A DNA stretch of 64,000 nucleotides from Chelativorans multitrophicus (GTDB taxonomy: Bacteria; Pseudomonadota; Alphaproteobacteria; Rhizobiales; Rhizobiaceae). Positions 33,202 to 42,415 of the stretch are shown piece by piece. Below the pieces are notes generated by a model. It searched no databases, was not told where the DNA came from, and worked only from the letters and a program-made list of their open reading frames with translations. The translations under genes were made by a program, and so were the position numbers. Numbering within the stretch: the stretch's first letter is position 1; the number at the start of each line of letters is the position of its first letter. The stretch spans positions 124,001-188,000 of the forward strand of contig NZ_JAAAPL010000003.1 in NCBI RefSeq assembly GCF_011317445.1, written 5' to 3'.

Positions 33202-34209
33202 TCAGCTCATTTTCTGGTTCTGAATCTTCTGAAGGATCACAGCCGCGACGATGACCGCACCCATAATCACCTGCTGTGTATAGCCTGGTACGTTGGAAAG
33301 ATTCATGATGTTGCCGATAATGGCCAGGATGAGCGCGCCAAGCACGGTGTTCAGCGCATCGCCCCGGCCGCCCATGAGGCTTGCGCCACCGATGACGACG
33401 GCGGCTATGACCTGCAATTCGAATCCGACGCCGACATTGGGCGCTCCGACACCGGTCCGGCCGGTGATCAGCACACCGGCAAGCGCCGCCATGAAACCCG
33501 AAATGACATAAACCGCCACGATATAGCGTTGTGTCCGTATGCCGGACAGGCGCACAGCCTCCTCGTTCGAACCGATCGCCTTCACCAGGCGCCCGAACGA
33601 AGTGAACATGAGCACAAAGGTTCCCAGCAGAACGATCGCTGCCATCAGCAGCACGGGATAGGGGACCGGGCCGATGTAGCCGCCGGCAAAAGCACTTAAC
33701 CCACTGGCCGCGTCGTTGAGCATGATGGGCTGCCCGCCGGTCAGGATAAAGGCAGAGCCGCGAGCCACCGTCATCATAGCCAAGGTTATGACGAACGGGG
33801 GCAGCCTGAGATACGCGATGAGAGTGCCGCATGCGAGTCCGCAAATAAGACCAGCGACCAGCGCAACGGCAATTGATGCAGGCAATCCCCACTCCGGCGC
33901 GAGAAGCGCGGCAATCACGCCGCCCACGGCAAGGACCGATCCGATCGACAGGTCGATGCCGCGGGTGAGCACGACGAAGAGCATGCCGATCGCCATGATG
34001 ATGGTCGTCGATGCCTGCCTGAGCAGGTTCATCACGTTCCGCAATGTCAGGAAGTCGGTCGAGATATATGCCGCCGCAGCAACGAGGAGAACGAAGATGA
34101 CAAGCGTGCCGTAACGGCGTGTAAAGCTCAAAAACTTGACGCCTTGTCTATGCCTCTCGGTCTTAATGGCGTTGCTGCGGAAATGCTGAACGTTCTGCAA
34201 CGGCGTCAT
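33202..34209 (-). CDS. Sugar ABC transporter permease (RbsC type)
   Basis: A 335-residue permease of the ribose/xylose class with about eight to ten membrane segments. The diagnostic LTRGIDLSIGSVLAVGGV and AVVIGGASLMGGRGDALNTVLGA motifs are present. The ATG at 34209 has CGGAG six bases upstream; a TTG two codons earlier is possible. It lies between the ATPase and the GMC oxidoreductase genes in one operon. Confidence 0.94.
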   Translation of the reverse strand: MTPLQNVQHFRSNAIKTERHRQGVKFLSFTRRYGTLVIFVLLVAAAAYISTDFLTLRNVMNLLRQASTTIIMAIGMLFVVLTRGIDLSIGSVLAVGGVIAALLAPEWGLPASIAVALVAGLICGLACGTLIAYLRLPPFVITLAMMTVARGSAFILTGGQPIMLNDAASGLSAFAGGYIGPVPYPVLLMAAIVLLGTFVLMFTSFGRLVKAIGSNEEAVRLSGIRTQRYIVAVYVISGFMAALAGVLITGRTGVGAPNVGVGFELQVIAAVVIGGASLMGGRGDALNTVLGALILAIIGNIMNLSNVPGYTQQVIMGAVIVAAVILQKIQNQKMS

Positions 34210-34240
34210 GGTCAACTCCGAATTCCTTCCTCTGCAGGTT

Positions 34241-35761
34241 TCAGCCCGCAGGGTTTTGATCCGTTCTCACGGTCGTTTGTATTGGTTCGATTGCGAGCGA
34301 GGCCGAGAGCAGCCGCTCTTCGTCGAATTCGCCAGGCAGAAGCTCCGACCGGATTCGCCCCCTGCCCATCACAAGCACCCGGTCGCACAGGCCGAAGAGC
34401 TCCTGGTGGTCCGACGAGATCAGCAGCACGGCTCTGCCTTCATCGGCCAGGCGTCGAATGATCGCGTAAATTTCCGATTTCGCACCCACGTCGACACCGC
34501 GAGTGGGCTCATCCAGGATGATCACCTTGCTTGCGACGTCGACCCATTTGCCGATGACGACTTTCTGTTGATTGCCGCCTGAAAGTGACTGTACGGGCGC
34601 GTCGATGCCCGCCGATTTCACTTTGAGCGCAGCTATCTTTTCTCCCACGAAGCGGCGCTCGAAAGTTCGCTTGATGATTCCCGCCGGGGAAAATCTCCTG
34701 AGCGACGTCATCGTCGTGTTGATCCGGATGGAGGCATCGATAACGACACCCTGGCCCCGGCGGTCCTCCGGAACGAGGCCGATCCCCGCTTTGACGGCGT
34801 CGCGCGGGTCCCTGATTTTCACTTGGGAGCCATCGATGAAAATCCGTCCGGATTCCCGTTTGTCGGCGCCGAAAATGGCGCGCGCCGTCTCCGTGCGACC
34901 TGATCCGATGAGGCCGCCAAGTCCGACGATTTCACCGGCTCGAACGCCGAACGACAGATCTTGCACGAGCGGCCCAGCGGTAAGCGACTCGACGCGGAAA
35001 ATCTCCGCTCCAAAGGGTGATGTCCGTTTCTCGCCGAACAACGCGGATATGGGGCGACCGACCATCAATCTTACCATCTCCTCGATGGTAACGTCCTTTG
35101 CCGCCCTGGTCGCGATAAGGGAACCGTCATTGAGAACCGTGACACGGTCTGCGATATCGGCAACTTCGTCGAGACGATGCGAGATGTAGACGATGGCCAC
35201 GCCTTCGCTACGCAGTGACCTGATCAAGTTCAGGAGCCGCCGCGCGTCGGATGGACCGAGCACCGCCGTCGGTTCGTCGAAAATGATCAGCCGCGCGTTG
35301 AGCGAAAGCGCCTTGGCAATCTCAACGATCTGACGTTGCGCCAAAGGTAGGTCGCCGATGGTGGCGCCCGGGTCGATTTCAAAGCCAAGCCGGTCGAGTA
35401 TCTGGGCAGCGTCGCGACGGAGCTTTGCCCAATCGATCAACCGGGGCATCCGATTCATGAATATGTTTTCGGCGACCGTGAGATCAGGAGCAAGGACGAG
35501 TTCCTGATGGATCATGGCAATGCCCGCGGCGATGGCATCACCAGGGGTGGAAAACCGCCTCACACATCCTTCAACACTGATCGTCCCCGCGGTAGGGATC
35601 ACATTGCCGCTAAGCACTCCCATGAGCGTTGACTTGCCCGCCCCGTTTTCACCTATGAGGGCATGCACTTCCCCGGATTTAACGGTGAAATCCACGCTCT
35701 TGAGCGCCGCGATCCCGCCGAAATGCTTTTCGATGCCGATAAGTTGGACGAAGTCTGTCAT
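34241..35761 (-). CDS. Sugar ABC transporter double ATPase (RbsA type)
   Basis: A 506-residue protein with two tandem ABC domains, as is normal for RbsA/MglA. The first has Walker A GENGAGKST and LAQRQIVEIAKAL in place of a classical signature, with LIIFDEPTAVLG; the second has a degenerate P-loop (GLIGSGRTETA), LSGGNQQKVVIGKW and VIILDEPTRGVDVG. This asymmetry is usual for the family. The start is ATG at 35761, with an alternative GTG at 35767; no clear ribosome site is seen. A GC-rich hairpin separates it from the binding-protein gene. Confidence 0.94.
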   Translation of the reverse strand: MTDFVQLIGIEKHFGGIAALKSVDFTVKSGEVHALIGENGAGKSTLMGVLSGNVIPTAGTISVEGCVRRFSTPGDAIAAGIAMIHQELVLAPDLTVAENIFMNRMPRLIDWAKLRRDAAQILDRLGFEIDPGATIGDLPLAQRQIVEIAKALSLNARLIIFDEPTAVLGPSDARRLLNLIRSLRSEGVAIVYISHRLDEVADIADRVTVLNDGSLIATRAAKDVTIEEMVRLMVGRPISALFGEKRTSPFGAEIFRVESLTAGPLVQDLSFGVRAGEIVGLGGLIGSGRTETARAIFGADKRESGRIFIDGSQVKIRDPRDAVKAGIGLVPEDRRGQGVVIDASIRINTTMTSLRRFSPAGIIKRTFERRFVGEKIAALKVKSAGIDAPVQSLSGGNQQKVVIGKWVDVASKVIILDEPTRGVDVGAKSEIYAIIRRLADEGRAVLLISSDHQELFGLCDRVLVMGRGRIRSELLPGEFDEERLLSASLAIEPIQTTVRTDQNPAG

Positions 35762-35777
35762 GGTCACACACTGAACA

Positions 35778-35803
35778 TCGGCGGCGGGTCTCCCCGCCGC
35801 CGA
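35778..35803 (-). other. Intercistronic hairpin between sugar binding-protein and ATPase genes
   Basis: Eleven-base-pair perfect stem TCGGCGGCGGG / CCCGCCGCCGA with a TCTC loop, ten bases past the binding-protein stop. There is no T-run. It probably protects the binding-protein message from 3' decay, giving excess binding protein over the membrane parts. Confidence 0.65.
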
Positions 35804-35813
35804 AGTCCGAAGA

Positions 35814-36776
35814 TCAGAAAACTGAATCCGGGTTATAGTACTCGTCGACGTTTTCGGCGTGGACGGCAGCCGGTTCGGTAAGCGTCAGCTTCTGAACGCC
35901 GTCGCCGAGTTCTTTCCTGAAGGCCTTCACTGCGATTTCGACAGCGGTATTGGCGACAAGGGTCGGATCATTGAGGCCAGTCGCACCATATTTGCCCTCC
36001 TTGATGAAGGCATAAGCTTCCTTCTGGCCGTCAGCGGCAGCCGCGACAAGGACGTCGTTTTTGCCCTTTTCGTCCAGAACCCTCATCGCGCCGAAATTGA
36101 TGATGTCGGCTTCACTCAGGACCACGTTGACATCCGGATGCGCGGTGAGGATATCCTCCATCGCGCGGAGGCCCGCATCGGACGTCCAATCGGTGTAGCG
36201 CTGCGCGACGATCTCATAATTCGTCTTGCCAAGCGAACGCAGCTGCTCCTCTGAAATCCCGAGCAGCAACCCGCTCCGGCGTTCGAGACCGGCACCGCTG
36301 CCTTCCTGACCAGACAAGAGCGCAATTTTCATCGGCGTGTCGCCCATCTTCTTGGCGACCCATTCGCCGACGAGCGTGCCGTTCTTGATGTTGGAGGATT
36401 GGACCATGGTGACGAACTTGGCGCTCGCATCCATCGTGTTGTCCATAACGACGACAGGAATCCCCTGGGCGGCCGCATTGTTGACCGTGGCGACGAGGCC
36501 GCCCTGGTTATAAGGATCGATCACAAGAACGTTGACGCCGCCGGCCAGCAAATCCTCGACATCGCTGATCTGCTTCGTAAGATCGTTCTGGGCGTCAGTC
36601 GAAACCACTTCGCAGCCCAGTGCCTGTGCCTTGGCGATGGCCGCCTGCTGCAGCGCTGCCATGAAGCGACTGTTCAGGGTATACACCGACACGCCGACCT
36701 TGCATTCGTCCGCGAAAGCGCTTGAACCCGAGACGAGTGCAGCACCCATCAGCAGGCCAGCCAGTATCTTCTTCAT
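35814..36776 (-). CDS. Periplasmic sugar-binding protein (ribose/RbsB type)
   Basis: A 320-residue periplasmic binding protein with signal peptide MKKILAGLLMGAALVSGSSAFA. The type I fold is clear: KVGVSVYTLNSRFMAALQQAA, VLVIDPYNQGGLVATVNNA and VVVMDNTMDAS. AAGGAGGAG precedes the ATG. The class binds pentoses, hexoses or polyols such as inositol; the residues do not settle which. It heads the transporter part of the leftward operon. Confidence 0.94.
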   Translation of the reverse strand: MKKILAGLLMGAALVSGSSAFADECKVGVSVYTLNSRFMAALQQAAIAKAQALGCEVVSTDAQNDLTKQISDVEDLLAGGVNVLVIDPYNQGGLVATVNNAAAQGIPVVVMDNTMDASAKFVTMVQSSNIKNGTLVGEWVAKKMGDTPMKIALLSGQEGSGAGLERRSGLLLGISEEQLRSLGKTNYEIVAQRYTDWTSDAGLRAMEDILTAHPDVNVVLSEADIINFGAMRVLDEKGKNDVLVAAAADGQKEAYAFIKEGKYGATGLNDPTLVANTAVEIAVKAFRKELGDGVQKLTLTEPAAVHAENVDEYYNPDSVF

Positions 36777-36840
36777 GTACTTCTCCTCCTTGGTTGGATA
36801 CGAAATCGCCGCCGCCCAGCCCAGGCCCGCGGCCCATCTG

Positions 36841-37614
36841 TCAAAGGCGGCAGAGCTTGGTCAGCCCGCCATCGACAAGAATGTCCTCACCCGTGATGAA
36901 ACCCGCGCCGTCGGACGCCAGGAATGCCACCGTCTTGCCGACTTCCTCCGACCTGCCGAGACGCTCCAGTGCATGCATGTGCCGGAAGGCTGCTTCCTGC
37001 CGGCCGGTCGGATCGCGGTCGAGAATCTGACGTGTCATCGTCGCGTCAATCGCACCGGGCGAGACTGTGTTGACCCGGATGTTGAAGCGCCCCCATTCGG
37101 CCGCCAATTGCCGCGACATCGAAATGATCGCGCCTTTGGTGGCGGCGTAGGCGGTCCATCCGGTCAGCGAATGGCTTTGGTGCACAGACGACATGTTAAT
37201 CACAGCGCCGCCGCCCGCTTCCTGCATGCGCGGCAGGACGAAACGGCAAAAGCGATAGATGGAGGAGACGTTGACGTTGAAAATATTGTTCCACGTCTCC
37301 TCAGAGAGCTCTGGGATTGACGTGGGCGCCGTGCTCACAGCCGCGTTGTTCACCAGAACATCGAGCTTGCCGTAAGTGGAATAGACTTCGTCAACGGCCG
37401 ATCTGACTTCTTCAGTATCGCGGATATCGCAATTCCGGTAATATGCATTTCCGCTGGATTTCTTAATATTTTCTGCGACTTCAGCGCCAAGCTCGTCGAG
37501 AACGTCCAGCAGGGCAACCCTTGCGCCTTGGGCGGCAAGCTCCACCGCGATCGCTTCTCCCAACCCGCGCGCAGCGCCCGTCACCAGGGCGACCTTACCA
37601 GAGAGCACTTCCAT
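36841..37614 (-). CDS. Short-chain dehydrogenase/reductase, sugar operon
   Basis: A 257-residue classical SDR: TGAARGLGEA cofactor motif, NNAAV, the active-site MSSVHQ Ser, YAATKG with Tyr/Lys, and the closing FITGEDILVDGGLT. A GGGAGG site lies upstream of the ATG. It is the first gene of the leftward sugar operon and stands divergent to the IolC-like gene, so both are probably driven from the shared 137-bp promoter region. It likely oxidises the imported sugar or polyol. Confidence 0.92.
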   Translation of the reverse strand: MEVLSGKVALVTGAARGLGEAIAVELAAQGARVALLDVLDELGAEVAENIKKSSGNAYYRNCDIRDTEEVRSAVDEVYSTYGKLDVLVNNAAVSTAPTSIPELSEETWNNIFNVNVSSIYRFCRFVLPRMQEAGGGAVINMSSVHQSHSLTGWTAYAATKGAIISMSRQLAAEWGRFNIRVNTVSPGAIDATMTRQILDRDPTGRQEAAFRHMHALERLGRSEEVGKTVAFLASDGAGFITGEDILVDGGLTKLCRL

Positions 37615-37685
37615 TCCGTCGCATTCCTCCCATCAACCGCAGCACTCGTTTAGACATTTTTTTCTATTGTTGCAAGATCAATTCG

Positions 37686-37714
37686 TTGACTGAATGAAAA
37701 TAACATTCTAGCAA
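37686..37714 (+). promoter_or_regulatory. Predicted promoter with operator in the spacer, iolC-rpiR operon
   Basis: TTGACT (37686-37691) and TAGCAA (37709-37714) are spaced by 17 bases. That spacer is itself an inverted repeat (GAATG - 7 - CATTC, 37692-37708). A repressor bound here, plausibly the RpiR protein of the operon, would block RNA polymerase. The predicted transcription start near 37721 supports the GTG start of iolC at 37752. The -10 match is weak. Confidence 0.45.
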
Positions 37715-37751
37715 AAAACGAATGGACGCGCATGTTCGGAGGAGAGTTGTC

Positions 37752-39644
37752 GTGCAATTCGACGTTGCTGCATTAGGCCGGATCGCAGTCGATCTTTATG
37801 GCGAACAAAAGGGCACATCCCTGGAGGACACCGCGACATTCCGACGCTACGTCGGCGGCTCAAGCGGAAACTTGGCGATTGGCTGCGCAAGGCTCGGTCT
37901 GAAGACGGCGATGATTTCGAGTACCGGAGAAGACCCGATGGGACGGTATATCCGCGCCGAACTCGCCAAAGCAGGCGTTGATAATACCTGCGTTACGGCA
38001 AATCCCCAGCGACGAACCGCCCTCGCGTTCCTTGGAATGCAGCGTGCCGATGCGATCGCGCTCGATTTCTACCGTGACCGCGCCGCGGACATGGCGGTTG
38101 GTTTCGGTGACCGTGAAGCGGAAAAGGTCCGCCAATCCAGATTACTGGCGCTGACCGGCACGCACATGTCGGAACCGGGTACCGCCGACGCCCTGCGCAA
38201 AGCCGTCGAGACCGCCCGCGAGGCCGCAGGCAAGGTCGTTCTGGACATCGACTTCCGCAAGGCCCTGTGGGAGCAGTCGCCGGGCGGCATTGAGGGTGTC
38301 GTCAGTTCAATCAATGATCTGCTGGACAAGATCAATATCGTCGTCGGCAACGAGGAGGAGTTCCTGAGGCTCGGTGGAAGCAACGATATTGTCGAGGCTT
38401 TGAAGAAGGTCCGCGGCAACACGTCGGCTCTTCTCGTTTTGAAGCTCGGCGCCGAGGGCTCCATCGCGTTTGCCGGTGAGATACCGCCTCGGTCCGAATG
38501 GAGACCTGTCCCGGGCTTCAAAGTCTACGTCCTAAATGTCGTCGGCGCGGGCGACGCTTTCCTCGCGGGGTTCCTTTCGCTTTGGCTGCAAGGCGAGCCT
38601 GTCAACGCATGTTTGCGCAGAGGTAACCTGAATGGTGCGCTCGTTGTGTCGCGTCATGCATGCTCTGACGCCATGCCATTCCTGGCAGAGATCGAAACAA
38701 TTGAAGATGAATCAGCGGTGGATCTGATAGCGAAGGGCAGCGAGCTGGAACGGCTGCATGCGGTGCTGAAACGGCCTCGTGTTGAAAGAGGCCTCACCGC
38801 GCTTGCTTTCGACCATCGCGTCCCCTTCGCCCAGCTGATAGCCGAAACCGGGCGCTCTAAGGCTGACGCCATCGCTTTCAAGAAATTGATCGCCCGCGCC
38901 GCAAAGGAAGTTGCCGGAGAACGCGGTCTTGCCAATCCCGGCGTCCTGATCGATCAGCATTACGGCACCGATGTGATGGAGGCCTTGACCGAAGACGGCT
39001 GGTGGGTCGGCCGCCCGGTGGAAGAAACGGGCTCTCGTCCGCTGCGTTTTGAAGCCGAAGATTCGCTTGAGGAAACCATCTCCGCGTGGAACCCGAAGCA
39101 CGTCGCCAAGGTGCTGGTCTGGTATCATCCAGGCGATGACATCGCACTCAAGAACGAGCAACAGGCGAGCCTCAAAAGGCTGCAAGCCTGCTGCCGCGGC
39201 CGTGGACAGGAGTGGATGCTGGAGGTCATTCTCCCGCTGGACCTTGAGCGGTCCGACGCGCTGCTCATTGCTGCGGTCGGCGAGCTCTACGCTGCCGGCC
39301 TCAAGCCCGATTGGCTGAAGCTTTCCGGCTTCGAAACAGCAGACGCATGGGATCAGCTCGAGAGTATGGTCAAGAGCTTCGATCCCTACTGCCGTGGAGT
39401 TATTCTGCTGGGCCTCAGCCAGCCGATCGAAGATTTGCGCATACCTATCGAGCTTGCCGCACAGCAGCCGTTCTGCCAAGGATTCGCTGTTGGACGGTCG
39501 ATCTTTATGGACCCCGCAAGGAAATGGTTCGCCGGTATCTCGACGGACGAAGAAACCGTCAATGAGATCAAGGGGAACTACGCGAAGGTGGTGGATATGT
39601 GGAGCTCTACAAAGCAAAGCACGTCGATAGCCGAGGTGGCTTGA
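37752..39644 (+). CDS. iolC: IolC-type 5-dehydro-2-deoxygluconokinase fused to DUF2090 (aldolase-like) domain
   Basis: A 630-residue two-domain protein. Residues about 1-325 are a PfkB sugar kinase (ALGRIAVDLYGEQ, RRYVGGSSGNLAIGCARLGL, VVGAGDAFLAGFL with the catalytic Asp). The rest is DUF2090, a TIM-barrel domain related to class I aldolases. Such fusions are named bifunctional 5-dehydro-2-deoxygluconokinase/phosphogluconate aldolase and occur in rhizobial inositol clusters. GTG at 37752 is chosen because GGAGGAG precedes it by seven bases, and it aligns with family N-termini; ATG at 37722 falls at the predicted transcription start. No iolB, iolD, iolE or iolG gene is nearby. Confidence 0.9.
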   Translation: MQFDVAALGRIAVDLYGEQKGTSLEDTATFRRYVGGSSGNLAIGCARLGLKTAMISSTGEDPMGRYIRAELAKAGVDNTCVTANPQRRTALAFLGMQRADAIALDFYRDRAADMAVGFGDREAEKVRQSRLLALTGTHMSEPGTADALRKAVETAREAAGKVVLDIDFRKALWEQSPGGIEGVVSSINDLLDKINIVVGNEEEFLRLGGSNDIVEALKKVRGNTSALLVLKLGAEGSIAFAGEIPPRSEWRPVPGFKVYVLNVVGAGDAFLAGFLSLWLQGEPVNACLRRGNLNGALVVSRHACSDAMPFLAEIETIEDESAVDLIAKGSELERLHAVLKRPRVERGLTALAFDHRVPFAQLIAETGRSKADAIAFKKLIARAAKEVAGERGLANPGVLIDQHYGTDVMEALTEDGWWVGRPVEETGSRPLRFEAEDSLEETISAWNPKHVAKVLVWYHPGDDIALKNEQQASLKRLQACCRGRGQEWMLEVILPLDLERSDALLIAAVGELYAAGLKPDWLKLSGFETADAWDQLESMVKSFDPYCRGVILLGLSQPIEDLRIPIELAAQQPFCQGFAVGRSIFMDPARKWFAGISTDEETVNEIKGNYAKVVDMWSSTKQSTSIAEVA

Positions 39645-40567
39645 TGGCCGCCGAAAACAAATCCATCGACGCGATTCTGGATCCGGTGATAGAGCCGCCG
39701 ACATCGGCCGACGGCCTCATTAATCTCATCCGGCTTCGCCGCATGTCGATGCCGCAGAAGCTGCGCGCCGTTGCCGACTTCATCATCGAGCGAGCGCATG
39801 AGGTTCCGATACACTCGATTACCGAACTCGCGCGTATGCTGGATATTGCGCCGTCGGCAATCGTTCGCTTCGCCAAGCTGCTTGGATTCAGCGGCTTTTC
39901 GGAGATGCAGAGGCTCCTCCGCTCCCAGGCGATTACAGGACAGAACTCCTATGTCGGCCTGACCAGCAAACTGACCCGACCCGGGGCCGGTCAGGTTTCA
40001 ACGATAGGACATGTGCTCGACGCGTTTTTCGATGCCAACATATCGGCGCTTCAGGCCTGTCGTGCCGAAGTGGATGTCCAGGAGATGGAGAAAATCGTCG
40101 AGGCCATGGCTTCGGCCAACCTGATCGCGGTCATCGGCCAAAAGCGGGCATTTCCGCTGGCGTCCTACCTCTTTTACGGCCTGTCGATGTTGGGCTGCAA
40201 AACCGTCCTGTTCGACGGGCCCGGTGGCCTGCTACAGCGCCAGGCGGCCATTCTCGACAAGAACGATGTCCTCATTACAATCAGTTTCGCCAAGTATGCC
40301 GAAGATGTCATCGCGACCGCGCGGGCAGCAAAAGAGGCCAATGTCGAGGTGATCGCCATCACCGACAGTAAGGAAAGCCCGCTGGCTGACATCGCAACAA
40401 GAGCGCTGTTTGTCCAGGATTCCAACTTGAACGGGATCCGATCGATATCGGTGACATCCACAATTCTCCAATCCCTGTTCGTTGGTCTCGGCATCCGCAT
40501 CGAGAACAAGCAGGCTTTGAACAAAAATCGAGAGAACAATGCAAGGCATCACCAAACTGAGCAATGA
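39644..40567 (+). CDS. RpiR/MurR-family transcriptional regulator
   Basis: A 307-residue regulator with an N-terminal HTH_6 domain (MPQKLRAVADFIIERAHEVPIHSITELARML, PSAIVRFAKLLGFSGFSEMQ) and a C-terminal SIS sugar-isomerase-like domain (MASANLIAVIGQKRAFPLASYLFYGL) that senses a phosphosugar. Its ATG shares a TGATG junction with the IolC stop. RpiR proteins usually control the sugar genes around them; the inverted repeat at 37692-37708 is a candidate target. Confidence 0.93.
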   Translation: MAAENKSIDAILDPVIEPPTSADGLINLIRLRRMSMPQKLRAVADFIIERAHEVPIHSITELARMLDIAPSAIVRFAKLLGFSGFSEMQRLLRSQAITGQNSYVGLTSKLTRPGAGQVSTIGHVLDAFFDANISALQACRAEVDVQEMEKIVEAMASANLIAVIGQKRAFPLASYLFYGLSMLGCKTVLFDGPGGLLQRQAAILDKNDVLITISFAKYAEDVIATARAAKEANVEVIAITDSKESPLADIATRALFVQDSNLNGIRSISVTSTILQSLFVGLGIRIENKQALNKNRENNARHHQTEQ

Positions 40568-41543
40568 GTCCGGCGAGATGGACCTGATCGAGTTCCCTCG
40601 GCCAATCGCAGGACACGGCAACGTTGTGCTGGAGGTTGCCGCCGCTGGTATTTGCGGCACGGACATCCACATCCTGAAGGGTGAATATAAGGTTGTCCCA
40701 CCGGTAATCGTGGGTCATGAAGTTTGCGGCTTTGTTTGTGACGCCGGGGAAGGCGTCGATCCGGCGCTTGTCGGCAAGCGTGTCGTCACTGAGACGTTTT
40801 ATTCGGTATGTCACACCTGCGCCTATTGCCGGAACGGTAGGCCGAACATGTGCGCCAATCGCAAGTCGATCGGCACCCATGCCAACGGAGCGATGACGCG
40901 CTGGGTCGAGGTGCCGTCCCATGGACTGCACGCCGTTCCTGATTTCATGTCGGATGCCGCGGCTTCCATGGCAGAACCCGTCGCTTTCGTGACAAATTCC
41001 ATGGCCGGCGAATACAACTATGTCGGCCCTGATAATGAGGTTCTTGTCATCGGCCCCGGAGCGATCGGCCTCATCGCGGCGCAGGTCGCGCGGGCGGCAG
41101 GAGCGAACGTCAATATCCGCGGCACGACCAAGGACAAGGCCAGACTCGATCTCGCCGAACGGCTTGGATTCAGCGTCAGTGACAATGACACGCCCCTCGT
41201 CCCTCAGAGTTTCGACCGTGTCGTCGAGTGCTCGGGTTCTCCATACGGCATCGCCGACGCCTTGGCGGCACTCACGAAAGGCGGCCACCTGATGCAGATG
41301 GGGATTGTCGGCAGGGATTCGCAGCTTCCCTTCGATTACGTCTGCTACAAGGAACTCAAGATTACCGCAGGATTTGCATCAACCCCGAAGTCTTGGCTTC
41401 GGGCGATGAAGCTGATTCGCGACCGGAAGGTGGATCTTGAGCCCCTTGTCTCTGATGTCTGCGCATTGCACGCCTGGAAGACTGCCTTCGACCGCTCCAT
41501 GTCGGCCGAAGGCGTGAAGTTCGTTTTTGATCCCCGGCTGTAG
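40539..41543 (+). CDS. Zinc-dependent alcohol dehydrogenase (MDR family)
   Basis: A 334-residue medium-chain dehydrogenase. The catalytic zinc region ICGTDIHILKG and GHEVCG, the structural-zinc cysteines CHTCAYCRNGRPNMC, and the nucleotide-binding VIGPGAIGLIAAQVARAAGA are all present. It resembles sorbitol/threonine dehydrogenase-type polyol enzymes. The gene begins within the last 29 bases of rpiR, with a GAGAG ribosome site, so it belongs to the iolC operon. The substrate is probably a polyol or sugar acid. Confidence 0.92.
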   Translation: MQGITKLSNESGEMDLIEFPRPIAGHGNVVLEVAAAGICGTDIHILKGEYKVVPPVIVGHEVCGFVCDAGEGVDPALVGKRVVTETFYSVCHTCAYCRNGRPNMCANRKSIGTHANGAMTRWVEVPSHGLHAVPDFMSDAAASMAEPVAFVTNSMAGEYNYVGPDNEVLVIGPGAIGLIAAQVARAAGANVNIRGTTKDKARLDLAERLGFSVSDNDTPLVPQSFDRVVECSGSPYGIADALAALTKGGHLMQMGIVGRDSQLPFDYVCYKELKITAGFASTPKSWLRAMKLIRDRKVDLEPLVSDVCALHAWKTAFDRSMSAEGVKFVFDPRL

Positions 41544-41545
41544 GA

Positions 41546-42415
41546 ATGGATGTTTTTTTCGAAGCAGGAATGGAAACTGGCGAAGGGCCGATTTGGGACC
41601 CGAGAAATGGCACGCTGTATTGCGTGGATTCTACCAACCCGGCTCTTTGGGCCTTTGTACCCGGATCCAACCAGGTTCGCCGCTACGCGCTTCCACAGCA
41701 GGTCGGGTTCGCGGCGCTTACATATAAGGTCGATACTGTAGTCCTGGGCCTCGAGGACGGCCTATATGCCTACGATCTGAACCGTCGGGAACTACGGTTG
41801 ATCATCGATCCCGAACCCGGCATCGCCGGCAACCGCATCAATGACGGCACCGTCGACATCGATGGCGGCCTTATCTTCGGTACTTTGGACCTCGGCTTAA
41901 GGAATCCGACCGGGTCAGCATACAAGTTGTTCCCGGACGGGCGCCTCCTGAAATTCGACGAAGGCTATATTGTCTTCAACGGACCGTTCGCCGATCCCGC
42001 CAACCCGCGCATCTTTACAGTCAATTCCGAAGTGCACGAAGTGTACGTATTCGACCGCGAGGCCGACGGTTCCTTCACAAACAAGCGGTTGTTCACGGAA
42101 TGGCCGAGAGAATGGGGCATCCCCGATGGTCTCGTCATGGATTCAGCCGGCAATGTCTGGATCGCTCACTGGGATGGCAGTAGAATCACGCGTTTCTCGC
42201 CAAGCGGTCGATATGAAGCCCATATTGAGCTACCCGTGGGCCGGGTGACAAAAATCGCATTCGGCGGTGAGGATCTCCGAACCATTTATGCAACCACCGC
42301 GAATAGAGGCGTGGAACGCAGGTTACAGCCCCTCGCTGGGAGTGTATTCCGGCTTGAACAAGATTATCGCGGGCTTGGGCCTCGGTTTGTCGCCGACACT
42401 TTGCTGGCACTCTGA
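41546..42415 (+). CDS. SMP-30/gluconolactonase-family lactonase
   Basis: A 289-residue six-bladed propeller of the SMP-30/regucalcin family. The metal ligands are recognisable: EGPIWDP (Glu), NRINDGTVD (Asn) and PDGLVMD (Asp). It would hydrolyse a sugar lactone made by one of the neighbouring dehydrogenases to the aldonate. The ATG lies two bases after the alcohol-dehydrogenase stop. It is the last gene of the rightward operon. Confidence 0.9.
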   Translation: MDVFFEAGMETGEGPIWDPRNGTLYCVDSTNPALWAFVPGSNQVRRYALPQQVGFAALTYKVDTVVLGLEDGLYAYDLNRRELRLIIDPEPGIAGNRINDGTVDIDGGLIFGTLDLGLRNPTGSAYKLFPDGRLLKFDEGYIVFNGPFADPANPRIFTVNSEVHEVYVFDREADGSFTNKRLFTEWPREWGIPDGLVMDSAGNVWIAHWDGSRITRFSPSGRYEAHIELPVGRVTKIAFGGEDLRTIYATTANRGVERRLQPLAGSVFRLEQDYRGLGPRFVADTLLAL

